Below are positions 1 to 8,415 of a stretch of 64,000 nucleotides of DNA, in pieces. How positions within the stretch are numbered: position 1 is the stretch's first letter; each line of letters opens with the position of its first letter. The notes below the pieces were generated by a model, which saw only the letters and a list, made by a program, of their open reading frames with translations, made no database searches and had not been told where the DNA came from. The stretch covers positions 602,979-666,978 of the forward strand of contig NZ_CP030040.1 in assembly GCF_003260995.1 (NCBI RefSeq). Direction: 5' to 3'. Both the position numbers and the translations under genes were made by a program. The stretch comes from Acetobacterium sp. KB-1 (GTDB lineage: Bacteria > Bacillota > Clostridia > Eubacteriales > Eubacteriaceae).

Positions 1-373
1 TCAGGAAGGCATATACCAGTTCATCGTAATAAATTTGCCATTCCTCATCCGTATCGATTAGTCCTTCTTCTTTAATGGCATCCGTCCAGAAACCGACTAG
101 ACGATCGGCAATTTCACGCATGCTGTGTTCATAACCGAATTGGTTGGGAACACCTTTTCTTCTAAAGTATTTTGTTGCGATAATATTACAAGCATTTTGA
201 GAATAGTGTTCTGGAAATTCCAGATCTTTCATTTCATAAATGGTTTCACCAGTTTGATAGTTTTTTAACACAACGTCGACAGTTTGCCACTGAAACAGAT
301 CATAAACAGTTTTATTTGAATTTTCCAGTTCTTTCGTAAATACTCGTTTAAACAGCTGATTTATTTGATTCAA
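1..373 (-). CDS. nrdJ: Adenosylcobalamin-dependent ribonucleotide reductase, N-terminal part (cut by window edge)
   Basis: The first 124 codons of a class II (vitamin B12-dependent) ribonucleotide reductase, which makes deoxyribonucleotides without needing oxygen. The translation contains the N-terminal stretch IIATKYFRRKGVP followed by FGYEHSMREIADR and VGFWTDAIKEEGL, which I recognise from clostridial NrdJ. No catalytic cysteine lies in the visible part, so the call rests on this N-terminal similarity. The start is a TTG at 373, chosen because an AGGAGG Shine-Dalgarno site lies about 10 nt upstream and no in-frame ATG is nearby. The rest of the gene lies beyond base 1. Confidence 0.8.
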   Translation of the reverse strand, partial: MNQINQLFKRVFTKELENSNKTVYDLFQWQTVDVVLKNYQTGETIYEMKDLEFPEHYSQNACNIIATKYFRRKGVPNQFGYEHSMREIADRLVGFWTDAIKEEGLIDTDEEWQIYYDELVYAFL

Positions 374-503
374 TTTATTTCTTCCTCCTAAATTATATAC
401 ATGATATTGGGTTGCAACTCTAATTATAAACATAGATGTAGTGTTTAACAATGTATTTTTATGTTTTTAAAGATTGATTTTAAACGCTCGCTTTAAGCAA
501 GTA

Positions 504-527
504 AAAAGGCCCATCTCAGAGCCTTTT
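504..527 (-). terminator. Putative intrinsic terminator after plsY
   Basis: A 7-bp stem AAAAGGC/GCCTTTT with a 10-nt loop, followed on the minus strand by a short T-run. It lies about 30 bases past the plsY stop. The stem is short, so confidence is moderate. Confidence 0.55.
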
Positions 528-557
528 AAAATAGTAGTTAAATAGAGTGCTAAAAAG

Positions 558-1172
558 CTAATTTTTCATTTTAACTTTTTGTCCAATTTTGCTTTCTCGT
601 CCCTGGATGATCCGTCCAATATTTTTACGATGTTGAAAAATGCTAAACAGACATAATACAATCGCGAAAATAACTTCTGTAACAGTTCTTCCTAGAAGCA
701 GGGTAAAAACCGGTAGCATGGTCATGCCCACCATCGAGGTAAGGGAAACCATTTTCCATATTGCCAAAATGATTAGTCCAATCATAATGGCAATCAGAGC
801 TACTTCCCAATCATAGGTAAGAAAAACACCTAACGATGTTGCAGTACCTTTTCCGCCGCGAAATTGAAGAAAAGCTGGCCAGTTATGACCGGCGACAACG
901 GCAATCCCACCCAAAATTAGAAAGATCTCGTTTAGGCTTAAGGCATATCGACCAACAACGATCACCAGGCAGCCTTTTAATGCGTCGAGAAGAAACACCG
1001 GAATAGCCACATTTTTACCCATCACCCGAAGCACATTTGTTGTTCCTGCATTGCCACTGCCGTAGTTACGTACATCTTCATTTTTTAAAAATTTTACCAG
1101 AATATAAGCGAAATTTAGATTCCCGATTAAATAAGCTGCAACAATAAAAACAATTCCAATTACTATCGACAT
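558..1172 (-). CDS. plsY: Glycerol-3-phosphate acyltransferase PlsY
   Basis: A 204-residue integral membrane acyltransferase that moves an acyl group from acyl-phosphate to glycerol-3-phosphate, the first step of phospholipid synthesis. The three PlsY signatures are visible: the N-terminal GNLNFAY segment near residue 17, the GSGNAGTTN loop at 38-46 (phosphate binding), and GHNWPAFLQFRGGKG at 95-109. Hydrophobic segments fill the rest, as expected for a five-helix membrane protein, and the length is normal for the family. It seems to be a single-gene unit followed by a small terminator. PlsX is not in the window. Confidence 0.95.
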   Translation of the reverse strand: MSIVIGIVFIVAAYLIGNLNFAYILVKFLKNEDVRNYGSGNAGTTNVLRVMGKNVAIPVFLLDALKGCLVIVVGRYALSLNEIFLILGGIAVVAGHNWPAFLQFRGGKGTATSLGVFLTYDWEVALIAIMIGLIILAIWKMVSLTSMVGMTMLPVFTLLLGRTVTEVIFAIVLCLFSIFQHRKNIGRIIQGRESKIGQKVKMKN

Positions 1173-1192
1173 TTTTCTACCCCTTTAACCTA

Positions 1193-1480
1193 TTATATTT
1201 TTGTTGTTCTGAGTTGTTCAATTAGCAGCCCTAATTTCTCCAACACCGCATCATAATGCTCGCGATGATGTGGAAAGCTGCATTTACTACAGTTTTTAAT
1301 CCCCTTATCGGTATAACTAAAATGACCACCACAGTTGTTACCCAAGGCGTACAGCGGGCAATAACAAAACAGACAATTAAAATCCTCTAAATCATCAACC
1401 TTATGGCAAGGAAAGTACTCACAGGAGGTATGCTGAAAAAACTTATAATTCGAATCGTCTTTTTTCATTCTATACAGCAT
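1193..1480 (-). CDS. Small cysteine-rich protein
   Basis: A 95-residue protein with eight cysteines spread over about 50 residues (TSC, FPC, NCLFCYC, NNCGG, NCSKC), plus a His-rich PHHREH stretch. This matches the 'cysteine-rich small domain' family of unknown function and suggests bound metal, probably zinc or an Fe-S cluster. The gene overlaps the end of iorB by about 11 bases, so it is translationally coupled to the indolepyruvate oxidoreductase genes. Two starts are possible: ATG at 1480, or ATG at 1468, which gives MKKDD. Neither has a strong Shine-Dalgarno site of its own. A role with IorAB is inferred from position only. Confidence 0.75.
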   Translation of the reverse strand: MLYRMKKDDSNYKFFQHTSCEYFPCHKVDDLEDFNCLFCYCPLYALGNNCGGHFSYTDKGIKNCSKCSFPHHREHYDAVLEKLGLLIEQLRTTKI

Positions 1481-2042
1481 CCATCCCTGCGTGCAGGGCT
1501 TTGATATTAAGATCTTTAAACTGTTCTTTCACATTTTGAGCAATGATCGTCTCCCAATCAATATCGGTTAAACCCATCGATTTTATAATGGAACCAAGCA
1601 AAATCACATTCATTACCTTTGAATTACCGAGTTCTTCTGCCATTTTTGTTGCCGACATCACTCGTAAACTAACCTTTTTTTCTATTTCATTTAAAATATT
1701 GTCAGGATAAGTGTTCGCTCCAATGATGACAGAAAGCGGAAAGATCTCGGTGTCATTGACAATCATTTTGCCGGTCGGTTTGAGGTACTCCAGCGATCTC
1801 AGACCTTCCATTTTTTCAAAGGCAACGACGATATCGGCACTGCCGATTTCAATTACCGGAGATTGGACATCATCGCCATAACGAACCAATGAAGAAACCG
1901 AGCCGCCGCGCTGACTCATACCATGGATTTCACTCATCTTTACATCAAAACCGGCTTCCATTAATCCTGTTGTTAAAAGCTTAGCGGCTAAAATTGTTCC
2001 TTGACCGCCGACTCCCACTAATACGATATTTTTTGTTTCCAT
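1470..2042 (-). CDS. iorB: Indolepyruvate:ferredoxin oxidoreductase, beta (gamma-domain) subunit
   Basis: The small subunit (190 residues) of indolepyruvate ferredoxin oxidoreductase, which with IorA converts aryl-pyruvates plus CoA to arylacetyl-CoA and CO2 and reduces ferredoxin in the cytoplasm. The GVGGQGTILAAKLL motif at residues 10-23 is the signature of the 2-oxoacid oxidoreductase gamma domain. The start is the ATG at 2042, with AGGTGAG just upstream inside the end of iorA; a longer in-frame reading to 2093 has no ribosome site. The gene follows the iorA stop almost directly, so the two are co-translated at matching levels. Confidence 0.93.
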   Translation of the reverse strand: METKNIVLVGVGGQGTILAAKLLTTGLMEAGFDVKMSEIHGMSQRGGSVSSLVRYGDDVQSPVIEIGSADIVVAFEKMEGLRSLEYLKPTGKMIVNDTEIFPLSVIIGANTYPDNILNEIEKKVSLRVMSATKMAEELGNSKVMNVILLGSIIKSMGLTDIDWETIIAQNVKEQFKDLNIKALHAGMDAV

Positions 2043-2044
2043 CT

Positions 2045-3826
2045 CTATCTCACCTCTACTGTAATGGCTTGTTTGGGACAGATCTGTGCACAAACACCAC
2101 AGCCTACACAGCTTTCTTTTAGAATACCCGATTTTTTATTGGCTCGATCAAAAGCCAATGCCGGACAACCGGACTTCAGGCATTTTTTGCAGCCGATGCA
2201 TTTATCAACATCGACGGAACAAACTTTCTTAAAGGCCATTGGGAACTCTTCATTATCCTGGCCAGAGAATTTTTTCAGAACACAGGGCCAACGGGTAATA
2301 ATAACAGCAGGACCATCAGTATTTAGTCCCCATTCAATGGCTTCTTCAACAATCTGAAGATTATTGGGATCGATAGAGATCAGGTTTTTTACGCCACAGG
2401 CTTTTACCATCGCTTCAATGTCAATCATCGGTGCTGCTTCGCCCATTAAATCATAACCAGTTCCGGGATTCTGTTGGTGACCAGTCATACCGGTAATACG
2501 GTTATCGAGAATAATGGTTAGAGTATTACTTTTATTATAGGTGACATCCATCAAACTGGTTATTCCCGAATGGAAAAAGGTTGAATCACCAAGAATTGAT
2601 ACCACTTTTTTTGAATGATCGCCTTTGATGTCAAAGGCTTTTTGAACACCGTGACCAGCACTGATGCTGGCACCCATACAAATCATCGCATCAGTAGCAT
2701 TATAGGGGGCCATCAGTCCTAACGAGTAACAGCCAATATCGCTGAAGATCATTAGATCTTTTCGTCGGCCTAACTCATAAAAAACGCCGCGATGCGGACA
2801 TCCGGCGCACAGTGCCGGGGGTCGTGGTAATACCAATTCTGGATTGGGCTCAATAATTTGAACAGTCTCGTCTAAAAGGGCTTTACGGACGCGATCAGGA
2901 GTCAGCTCACCCATGACGGGCAATTTTTCTTTACCGATGCAGTCAATTCCGGCTGCTTTGATTTCTTTTTCCATGATCGGATCGTTTTCTTCAAATATAT
3001 AAAGGGTCTTTTTTCCTTTGGCGAAGGCCGCAATTTTTTCCATTGGTAGTGGATAACTAAAACCAATTTTTAAATATGAAACGGTATTCCCGAACACTTC
3101 TTTGGCATAACGATAGGCCACCCCGGATCCAATTACACCAATGTCAGAATGATTATCCTCACTGTAATTAAATGGCGTGGTATTAGAATAAGCTTCCAGA
3201 CGTTTGAAATTATCAGCCAGCTTAACCTGCATACCTCGGGCAAATGCTGGTAACGGGCAATATTTCCGGATATCCTTTTCATAAGGTTTATCCATCACTT
3301 CTTCCCGGTCGCTACAAGAAACAATTGACTTAGAGTGACAAACCCGGGTTGTCATTCTGAATAAGACCGGCATGTCATAAGTTTCGCTGACAGCATAAGC
3401 TTCTTTGAGCATATCTTTAGCTTCCTGACTATCAGAAGGCTCAAACATACAGACTTTTGCATGGCGAGCATAATTGCGGTTATCCTGTTCATTCTGAGAA
3501 GAATGCATCCCTGGTTCGTCAGCGGTAACGAGAACTGCTCCAGCATTAACCCCCAGATAAGCAAAAGTAAACAGGGGATCGGTGGCAACATTAACACCCA
3601 CGTGTTTCATGGCACATAAACTTCTGATGCCACCGATAGATGCACCGGCTGCTGCTTCCAGAGCGACCTTTTCATTGGGGGCCCATTCAGACACAATTTC
3701 CTTATAAGTAGCCACATTTTCTAATATTTCGGTACTTGGTGTTCCCGGATAGGCTGTGGCAAACTTTACCCCAGCCTCCCAGGCCCCTCTTGCGATGGCT
3801 TCATTTCCAGTTAATAATAGCTTCAT
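2045..3826 (-). CDS. iorA: Indolepyruvate:ferredoxin oxidoreductase, alpha subunit
   Basis: The large, thiamine-diphosphate-containing subunit (593 residues). It starts with the typical MKLLLTGNEAIARGAWEAG, continues with a pyrimidine-binding domain (AYPGTPSTEI), a PPALCAGCPHRG segment and a ThDP/Mg site (LGDSTFFHSG ... IILDN). It ends with two [4Fe-4S] ferredoxin motifs, CIGCKKCLKSGCP and CVGCGVCAQICP, which pass electrons to ferredoxin. The start at 3826 fits the family N-terminus and has GAGGAG about 13 nt upstream; a longer frame to 3865 would overlap the upstream gene. It lies between a phosphotransacylase gene and iorB, pointing to fermentation of aromatic amino acids. Confidence 0.95.
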   Translation of the reverse strand: MKLLLTGNEAIARGAWEAGVKFATAYPGTPSTEILENVATYKEIVSEWAPNEKVALEAAAGASIGGIRSLCAMKHVGVNVATDPLFTFAYLGVNAGAVLVTADEPGMHSSQNEQDNRNYARHAKVCMFEPSDSQEAKDMLKEAYAVSETYDMPVLFRMTTRVCHSKSIVSCSDREEVMDKPYEKDIRKYCPLPAFARGMQVKLADNFKRLEAYSNTTPFNYSEDNHSDIGVIGSGVAYRYAKEVFGNTVSYLKIGFSYPLPMEKIAAFAKGKKTLYIFEENDPIMEKEIKAAGIDCIGKEKLPVMGELTPDRVRKALLDETVQIIEPNPELVLPRPPALCAGCPHRGVFYELGRRKDLMIFSDIGCYSLGLMAPYNATDAMICMGASISAGHGVQKAFDIKGDHSKKVVSILGDSTFFHSGITSLMDVTYNKSNTLTIILDNRITGMTGHQQNPGTGYDLMGEAAPMIDIEAMVKACGVKNLISIDPNNLQIVEEAIEWGLNTDGPAVIITRWPCVLKKFSGQDNEEFPMAFKKVCSVDVDKCIGCKKCLKSGCPALAFDRANKKSGILKESCVGCGVCAQICPKQAITVEVR

Positions 3827-3845
3827 TTCTTTTTTAATGCTCCTC

Positions 3846-4772
3846 TCATATTTGGTGACAATCATCCATTTCCTGGGTTAAAAATGCCCCCAGAATAATG
3901 GAATTTAGTTTATTTTCATAAGAATCCGATCGGGACGTTAAAATAATGGGTGCACAGGCACCCATCACGATCCCTCCCAACTGGGCATTACCCAGATGAG
4001 TCATTACTTTTATGATTGCATTGCCAGTTTCAATGTCTGGCATAACAATAACATCCACATCTCCCGCCACTTCCGATACATAACCTTTTATCTGCGCAGC
4101 TTTTTTTGAGATCAACAAATCCATCGCGATGGGACCTTCAACCAGAACATCTTCACCAAAATAGTGGTGTAGAGATAACTCTTTTAATGCTGCACCATCG
4201 ACAGTAGCAGGCATTTTAGGATTAATCTTTTCTTTAGCTGCAAGGCAACCAACCTTGATGTGCTGCATACCCAGCAGTCTGGAAAAATCAACGGCGTTGG
4301 TGATGATCCCTTTTTTCTTATTTAAATCGGGGGCAATAATCATTCCACCATCAGATAAAACGAGAAACTTGTGATAGGAGGAAATTCTGATCATCATTAT
4401 ACTACTCAGGAGTCGTCCGGTCGTCAGACCACCGGTTTTACTAATGACAGCTTTTAAAAAAATGGATGTGTCGACAAGTCCCTTCATAATAAAATCAGCC
4501 TGTCCCTGACGCACCAAAGCCACCGATTTTTCACAAGCGGTCACACGATCTGGGACATCGATGATTTCCATATTTTTGACATCGATTCTTTCATTAATGC
4601 TAATTTCTTCAATCATTTTTTGATTGCCGACAAGAATTACCCGATTCAAATATAATTCGTTTGCTGTAGAAAGGGCTTTTAATAATTCGCCTTCTTCGGC
4701 AGCTGCGATGACAAGGGTATTCTTAACGCCGAGTTTTACTGATTCACCAATATCATTAAAATTATCGAACAT
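3846..4772 (-). CDS. ptb: Phosphate butyryltransferase-like phosphotransacylase
   Basis: A 308-residue member of the phosphate acetyl/butaryl transferase family, which exchanges CoA for phosphate on an acyl-CoA. Family-typical segments are ADFIMKGLVDTSIFLKAV, LSDGGMIIAPDL, EGPIAMDLLISKKAA and a glycine-rich C-terminal GGIVMGACAPIILTSRSDS. The start at 4772 (MFDNFNDI) matches family N-termini and has GAGGT upstream; a TATAAT at 4798-4803 would put transcription start just before it. It is the first gene of the run leading into iorA-iorB, so its substrate may be an aryl- or branched-chain acyl-CoA rather than butyryl-CoA; this is inference. No acyl kinase gene is next to it. Confidence 0.85.
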   Translation of the reverse strand: MFDNFNDIGESVKLGVKNTLVIAAAEEGELLKALSTANELYLNRVILVGNQKMIEEISINERIDVKNMEIIDVPDRVTACEKSVALVRQGQADFIMKGLVDTSIFLKAVISKTGGLTTGRLLSSIMMIRISSYHKFLVLSDGGMIIAPDLNKKKGIITNAVDFSRLLGMQHIKVGCLAAKEKINPKMPATVDGAALKELSLHHYFGEDVLVEGPIAMDLLISKKAAQIKGYVSEVAGDVDVIVMPDIETGNAIIKVMTHLGNAQLGGIVMGACAPIILTSRSDSYENKLNSIILGAFLTQEMDDCHQI

Positions 4773-4927
4773 CTTAACCTCATTTTTCATATGTAACATT
4801 ATACACTAATTTAAACACATAATAAAGAAACAATTTTGTTACAATTGCTTCACGAACGATCATTGAACGGTATTGTCAGAGCAAAATCCAACTTCCACTA
4901 GAAACGATGAAATAATAGAACGAATAC

Positions 4928-4968
4928 AAAAACTTCCTGATCTATTCTAGCATGAACAGATCAGGAAG
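4928..4968 (-). terminator. Intrinsic terminator of citrate synthase
   Basis: A perfect 10-bp inverted repeat, CTTCCTGATC/GATCAGGAAG, with a 16-nt loop, followed on the minus strand by TTTTT. It lies about 60 bases past the citrate synthase stop. Confidence 0.85.
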
Positions 4969-5030
4969 ACTATGAAAAACGCCTAGATATTTTTATACTC
5001 CGAAAAACGACGACTTTTTAATTAAGGAAT

Positions 5031-6395
5031 CTATTTTCGTTCGCCTAATGGTTCATAAGCACGACGTTCGCTAACATTCTTATATGCCGGTCGTATAATT
5101 TTACCAGCGTTAATGAGCTCTTCAAGTCGGTGAGCACTCCAACCAGCAATTCTGGCGATTGCAAAAATTGGAGTAAAGAGTTCAAGGGGTAATCCCAGCA
5201 TACTATAAACAAAGCCGCTATAAAAATCAACATTAGCACTAACACCTTTGTAAATTTTTCGCTCCTCACCAATAACTTCTGGAGCTAATCGTTCAACCAT
5301 TGAATAGAGTTCAAATTCATCATGTAGTCCCTTTTCCTCTGAAAGACTTCGAACATAGCCTTTGAATACATTTGCTCGCGGATCGGATACTGAATAGATG
5401 GCATGACCCATTCCGTAAATCAAACCGGCATTGTCAAAGGCTCGCTTATGAAGAAGATCCACCAGATATTGTCGTACTTGTTTTTCGTCGGTCCAATCAG
5501 CTAGTGTTTTTTTCATATCTTCAAACATTTCGACGACTTTGATATTGGCGCCACCATGTTTTGGGCCTTTTAACGAACCCAATGAAGCGGCAATAACCGA
5601 ATAGGTATCGGTGCCGGAGGAAGACACTACATGGGTGGTGAAGGTTGAGTTATTCCCCCCACCATGTTCGGCATGGAGTACCAAAGCAATATCAAGTATT
5701 CGTGCTTCGAGCTCAGTATACTTGCTGTCGGATCGAAGGATATAGAGAATATTTTCCGCTGTTGACAGCTCAGGCTGGGGCTGATGAATAAATAGACTCT
5801 GATCATCATGATAGTGTTTATAGGTTTGATATCCGTATACCGCCAACATGGGAAATAAGGCGATCAACTCCAGGGATTGTCTTAAAACGTTAGGAATAGA
5901 AACATCGCTGGCATTATCATCATAAGAGAAAAGTGTCAAAACACTTCTGGCTAGAGTGTTCATCATGTCTGAACTGGGGGCTTTCATGATAATATCGCGG
6001 ACAAAACTGGTTGGTAAGCTTCGATAATTACCAAGTACCTTGGTGAAATTTTTAAGTTCATTCTGATTCGGCTGATCGCCAAAAAGTAATAGATAGACAA
6101 TTTCTTCAAAACCAAAACGCTTTTCTTTAACAAAACCAGCTACAAGTTCTTCAACATCAACGCCGCGATAGAAAAGTTTTCCTTCAGTACCAATTTTCTT
6201 ACCATCTTCAAAAACATAGGCTTGAATTTCAGAGATTTCAGTTAATCCGGTTAAGACACCATTTCCATCTAAATCCCTCAAACCACGATTAACTTGATGT
6301 TTTTTATATAATGATGGTTCAATGTAACTATTTTTTACGCATAAATCGCTATATTCTATAATCTCAGGGGTAATTTCCGAAAAAATATGATTCAT
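5031..6395 (-). CDS. Citrate synthase (Si-type family)
   Basis: A 454-residue citrate synthase that condenses oxaloacetate and acetyl-CoA, feeding the oxidative branch toward 2-oxoglutarate and glutamate. The catalytic triad is visible: His280 in KGPKHGGAN, His331 in GMGHAIYSVSDPRA and Asp390 in VSANVDFYSG. An N-terminal extension of about 50 residues precedes the conserved domain, as in several clostridial homologues. The start has AAAGGAG seven bases upstream. It is a monocistronic unit with its own terminator and three 27-bp tandem repeats about 130 bases upstream. It is not the unrelated Re-citrate synthase. 2-Methylcitrate synthase activity cannot be excluded. Confidence 0.92.
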   Translation of the reverse strand: MNHIFSEITPEIIEYSDLCVKNSYIEPSLYKKHQVNRGLRDLDGNGVLTGLTEISEIQAYVFEDGKKIGTEGKLFYRGVDVEELVAGFVKEKRFGFEEIVYLLLFGDQPNQNELKNFTKVLGNYRSLPTSFVRDIIMKAPSSDMMNTLARSVLTLFSYDDNASDVSIPNVLRQSLELIALFPMLAVYGYQTYKHYHDDQSLFIHQPQPELSTAENILYILRSDSKYTELEARILDIALVLHAEHGGGNNSTFTTHVVSSSGTDTYSVIAASLGSLKGPKHGGANIKVVEMFEDMKKTLADWTDEKQVRQYLVDLLHKRAFDNAGLIYGMGHAIYSVSDPRANVFKGYVRSLSEEKGLHDEFELYSMVERLAPEVIGEERKIYKGVSANVDFYSGFVYSMLGLPLELFTPIFAIARIAGWSAHRLEELINAGKIIRPAYKNVSERRAYEPLGERK

Positions 6396-6523
6396 CTTCT
6401 ATCTCCTTTATCTCACTCATTTTATATAATTATACAATAAAATATGATTCAAATAAAGTTAATTAATTATTTTTTTATGTACTTTTGAAAGACTTTTTTT
6501 AATAACACCTTTTTTTATGCCTG

Positions 6524-6604
6524 AATACATAGATTGTACCAATATATACTAATACATAGATTGTACCAATATATACTAATACATAGATTGTACCAATATA
6601 TACT
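6524..6604. repeat. Three perfect 27-bp tandem repeats upstream of citrate synthase
   Basis: Three identical head-to-tail copies (6524-6550, 6551-6577, 6578-6604), each containing AATACATAGATTGTACC followed by AATATATACT. Each unit holds the small dyad ATTG-TAC-CAAT, so the array presents three evenly spaced candidate protein sites, 27 bp apart (about two and a half helix turns). It lies between the tRNA-Trp terminator and citrate synthase, about 130 bases before the latter's start. There are no variable spacers, so it is not a CRISPR. Function is unknown; an operator array for the citrate synthase promoter is inference. Confidence 0.9.
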
Positions 6605-6730
6605 AAAATATGAAAGATTTATTTTTCAACTTGCATTATTTATAGTATTTTAAAATTCAAATCTTCATTAATGATTGTTTGTTTTTTTGGTTTTTCGAAT
6701 AATGATTGAAACTTATCATTCGTCAAAAAG

Positions 6731-6765
6731 TAAAAACTCCGACTCATATGAGTCGGAGTTAAAAA
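6731..6765 (-). terminator. Intrinsic terminator after tRNA-Trp, probably bidirectional
   Basis: A perfect palindrome at 6735-6760 (AACTCCGACTCAT and its complement), flanked by A/T runs on both sides, just downstream of the tRNA-Trp 3' end. The T-run follows the stem on both strands. Confidence 0.88.
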
Positions 6766-6775
6766 TCAATAAATA

Positions 6776-6851
6776 TGGCAGGGGTATGAGGACTCGAACC
6801 TCAGGCACGTGGTTTTGGAGACCACTGCTCTACCAACTGAGCTATACCCCT
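6776..6851 (-). tRNA. tRNA-Trp (anticodon CCA)
   Basis: A 76-nt cloverleaf on the minus strand with the 7-bp acceptor pair AGGGGTA/TACCCCT, D-arm GCTCAGTTGGTAGAGC, anticodon loop CTCCAAA (anticodon CCA), T-arm TGAGG-TTCGAGT-CCTCA, and an encoded G-CCA end. It has its own consensus promoter and terminator, so it is a monocistronic tRNA gene. Confidence 0.98.
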
Positions 6852-6868
6852 ACAACAGCAACTACTAT

Positions 6869-6897
6869 ATTATAAATGCTGGTGGGATACTTGTCAA
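6869..6897 (-). promoter_or_regulatory. Consensus sigma-A promoter of tRNA-Trp
   Basis: On the minus strand TTGACA (6892-6897) is separated by exactly 17 bp from TATAAT (6869-6874), about 17 bases before the tRNA 5' end. Both hexamers match consensus, as expected for a strong stable-RNA promoter. Confidence 0.9.
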
Positions 6898-6913
6898 TAT
6901 ATTTATCAAATAT

Positions 6914-8347
6914 TTATACTTTTAAATCGATCTTATTTAAATCAAGCAATTCCTGATTGGTTCTCAAGATTGGGCTCACTTCTTCATTAATAAAGTCGTC
7001 TACCTGCTGAGGTGCTCTACCGACGTAAAGGATTGGGTCTAAAAGGGCATCAACATCTTCAGCTTTTAAATTAAACGACGGATCCTTCAGAATTCGTTCA
7101 ATTAAGTCATTGGCTTTTCCTTCGACTTTAACAGTATGACCTGCTTCCATCGAGAGGACTCTGATTTTTTCATGAAGTTCCTGTCGATCACCGCCTCGTT
7201 TTACACCTTCCATAATAATATTTTCGGTGACCATAAAAGGTAGTTCTGCATTGATGTGCTGAAGGATAACTTTGGGATAAACAACTAAATTTTCGGATAC
7301 ATTCATGGCAATCGTCAGAATAGCGTCGGTGGCTAAAAATCCTTCGGGGATACTGATTCGCTTATTGGCCGAATCATCCAAAGTCCGTTCAAACCATTGC
7401 GCCGAAGCAGTCAAAGCCGGATTAAGAGAATTCACGATAATATAGCGAGCTAGAGAACAGATCCGTTCTGACCGCATCGGGTTTCGTTTGTATGCCATTG
7501 CTGATGAACCGATCTGATTTTTTTCAAAGGGCTCTTCTACCTCTTTTAAATTCTGGAGCAGTCGGATATCTGTGGCAAATTTTGTCAGTGTCTGAGCAAT
7601 GCCGCTTAAGACATTTAGCACCTGCGAATCAAATTTTCGAGAATAGGTCTGACCGCTAACGGCAAAAGACTTTTTAAAACCCATTTTATCAGCGACCAAA
7701 TCGTCGAGCTTTTTAACTTTTTGATGATCATTATCAAAAAGCTCCATAAAACTTGCCTGAGTACCAGTAGTACCTTTAACCCCTAGCAGTTTAACATTAC
7801 TAATGATGTGATCAAGATCCGATAAGTCCATTAATAAATCCTGAATCCATAAACATGCCCGTTTACCGACCGTAGTTAATTGAGCAGGCTGAAAATGGGT
7901 AAAACCTAATGTTGGTAAATCTTTATGCTTAGCCGCAAAGACAGAAAGATGGTTGATCAGATTAAGCAGTTGTTTTCGAACATGCCGCAGTCCTTCGGTA
8001 TAAACAATGATGTCCGTATTATCGCCGACATAAGCGCTGGTCGCACCAAGATGGATGATTCCTTTTGCTTTAGGGCATTGGGCACCATAGGTGTGAACAT
8101 GCGCCATGACATCATGTCGCAGTTCTTTTTCCTTTTTAGCCGCGAGTTCATAATCAATGTTGGTGATATTGGACTTTAGCTCAGCAATCTGTTCTTCGGT
8201 AATATTAAGACCCAGATCGCGTTCTGCTTCTGCCAAAGCGACCCATAATTTCCTCCAGTTTTGAAACTTATTGTCAGCTGAGAAAATATGGAGGACTTCC
8301 TTTGACGAATAACGTTCAATTAACGGGTTTTCATAATATGCTTTCAT
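6914..8347 (-). CDS. purB: Adenylosuccinate lyase
   Basis: A 477-residue fumarase/aspartase-superfamily enzyme that releases fumarate from SAICAR and adenylosuccinate in purine synthesis. The superfamily signature is [15 protein letters not shown] in the middle of the protein, with the conserved [10 protein letters not shown] and GFTHFQPAQ(L)T segments before it. The start is taken as the ATG at 8347, which gives the family-like [22 protein letters not shown] at 8368 and an ATG at 8359 are also in frame, but the Shine-Dalgarno-like GGA spacing favours 8347. It stands apart from other purine genes. Confidence 0.95.
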   Translation of the reverse strand: MKAYYENPLIERYSSKEVLHIFSADNKFQNWRKLWVALAEAERDLGLNITEEQIAELKSNITNIDYELAAKKEKELRHDVMAHVHTYGAQCPKAKGIIHLGATSAYVGDNTDIIVYTEGLRHVRKQLLNLINHLSVFAAKHKDLPTLGFTHFQPAQLTTVGKRACLWIQDLLMDLSDLDHIISNVKLLGVKGTTGTQASFMELFDNDHQKVKKLDDLVADKMGFKKSFAVSGQTYSRKFDSQVLNVLSGIAQTLTKFATDIRLLQNLKEVEEPFEKNQIGSSAMAYKRNPMRSERICSLARYIIVNSLNPALTASAQWFERTLDDSANKRISIPEGFLATDAILTIAMNVSENLVVYPKVILQHINAELPFMVTENIIMEGVKRGGDRQELHEKIRVLSMEAGHTVKVEGKANDLIERILKDPSFNLKAEDVDALLDPILYVGRAPQQVDDFINEEVSPILRTNQELLDLNKIDLKV

Positions 8348-8415
8348 AATAATTTCCATTCCTTTCAATTAGATCACAAATTCTACAAGAGCAAGAATTC
8401 GAAAGAATCCGTCTC

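Noticed and set aside
2064-2357. 97-codon plus-strand frame over the end of iorA
   Set aside because: It is antisense to the ferredoxin domain of iorA, whose cysteine motifs are clear on the minus strand.
6524-6604. Possible CRISPR array
   Set aside because: The three repeats are head-to-tail with no spacers, and no cas genes are present.
6675-6875. 66-codon frame on the plus strand
   Set aside because: It runs through the tRNA-Trp gene and its terminator in antisense; it is not a protein gene.
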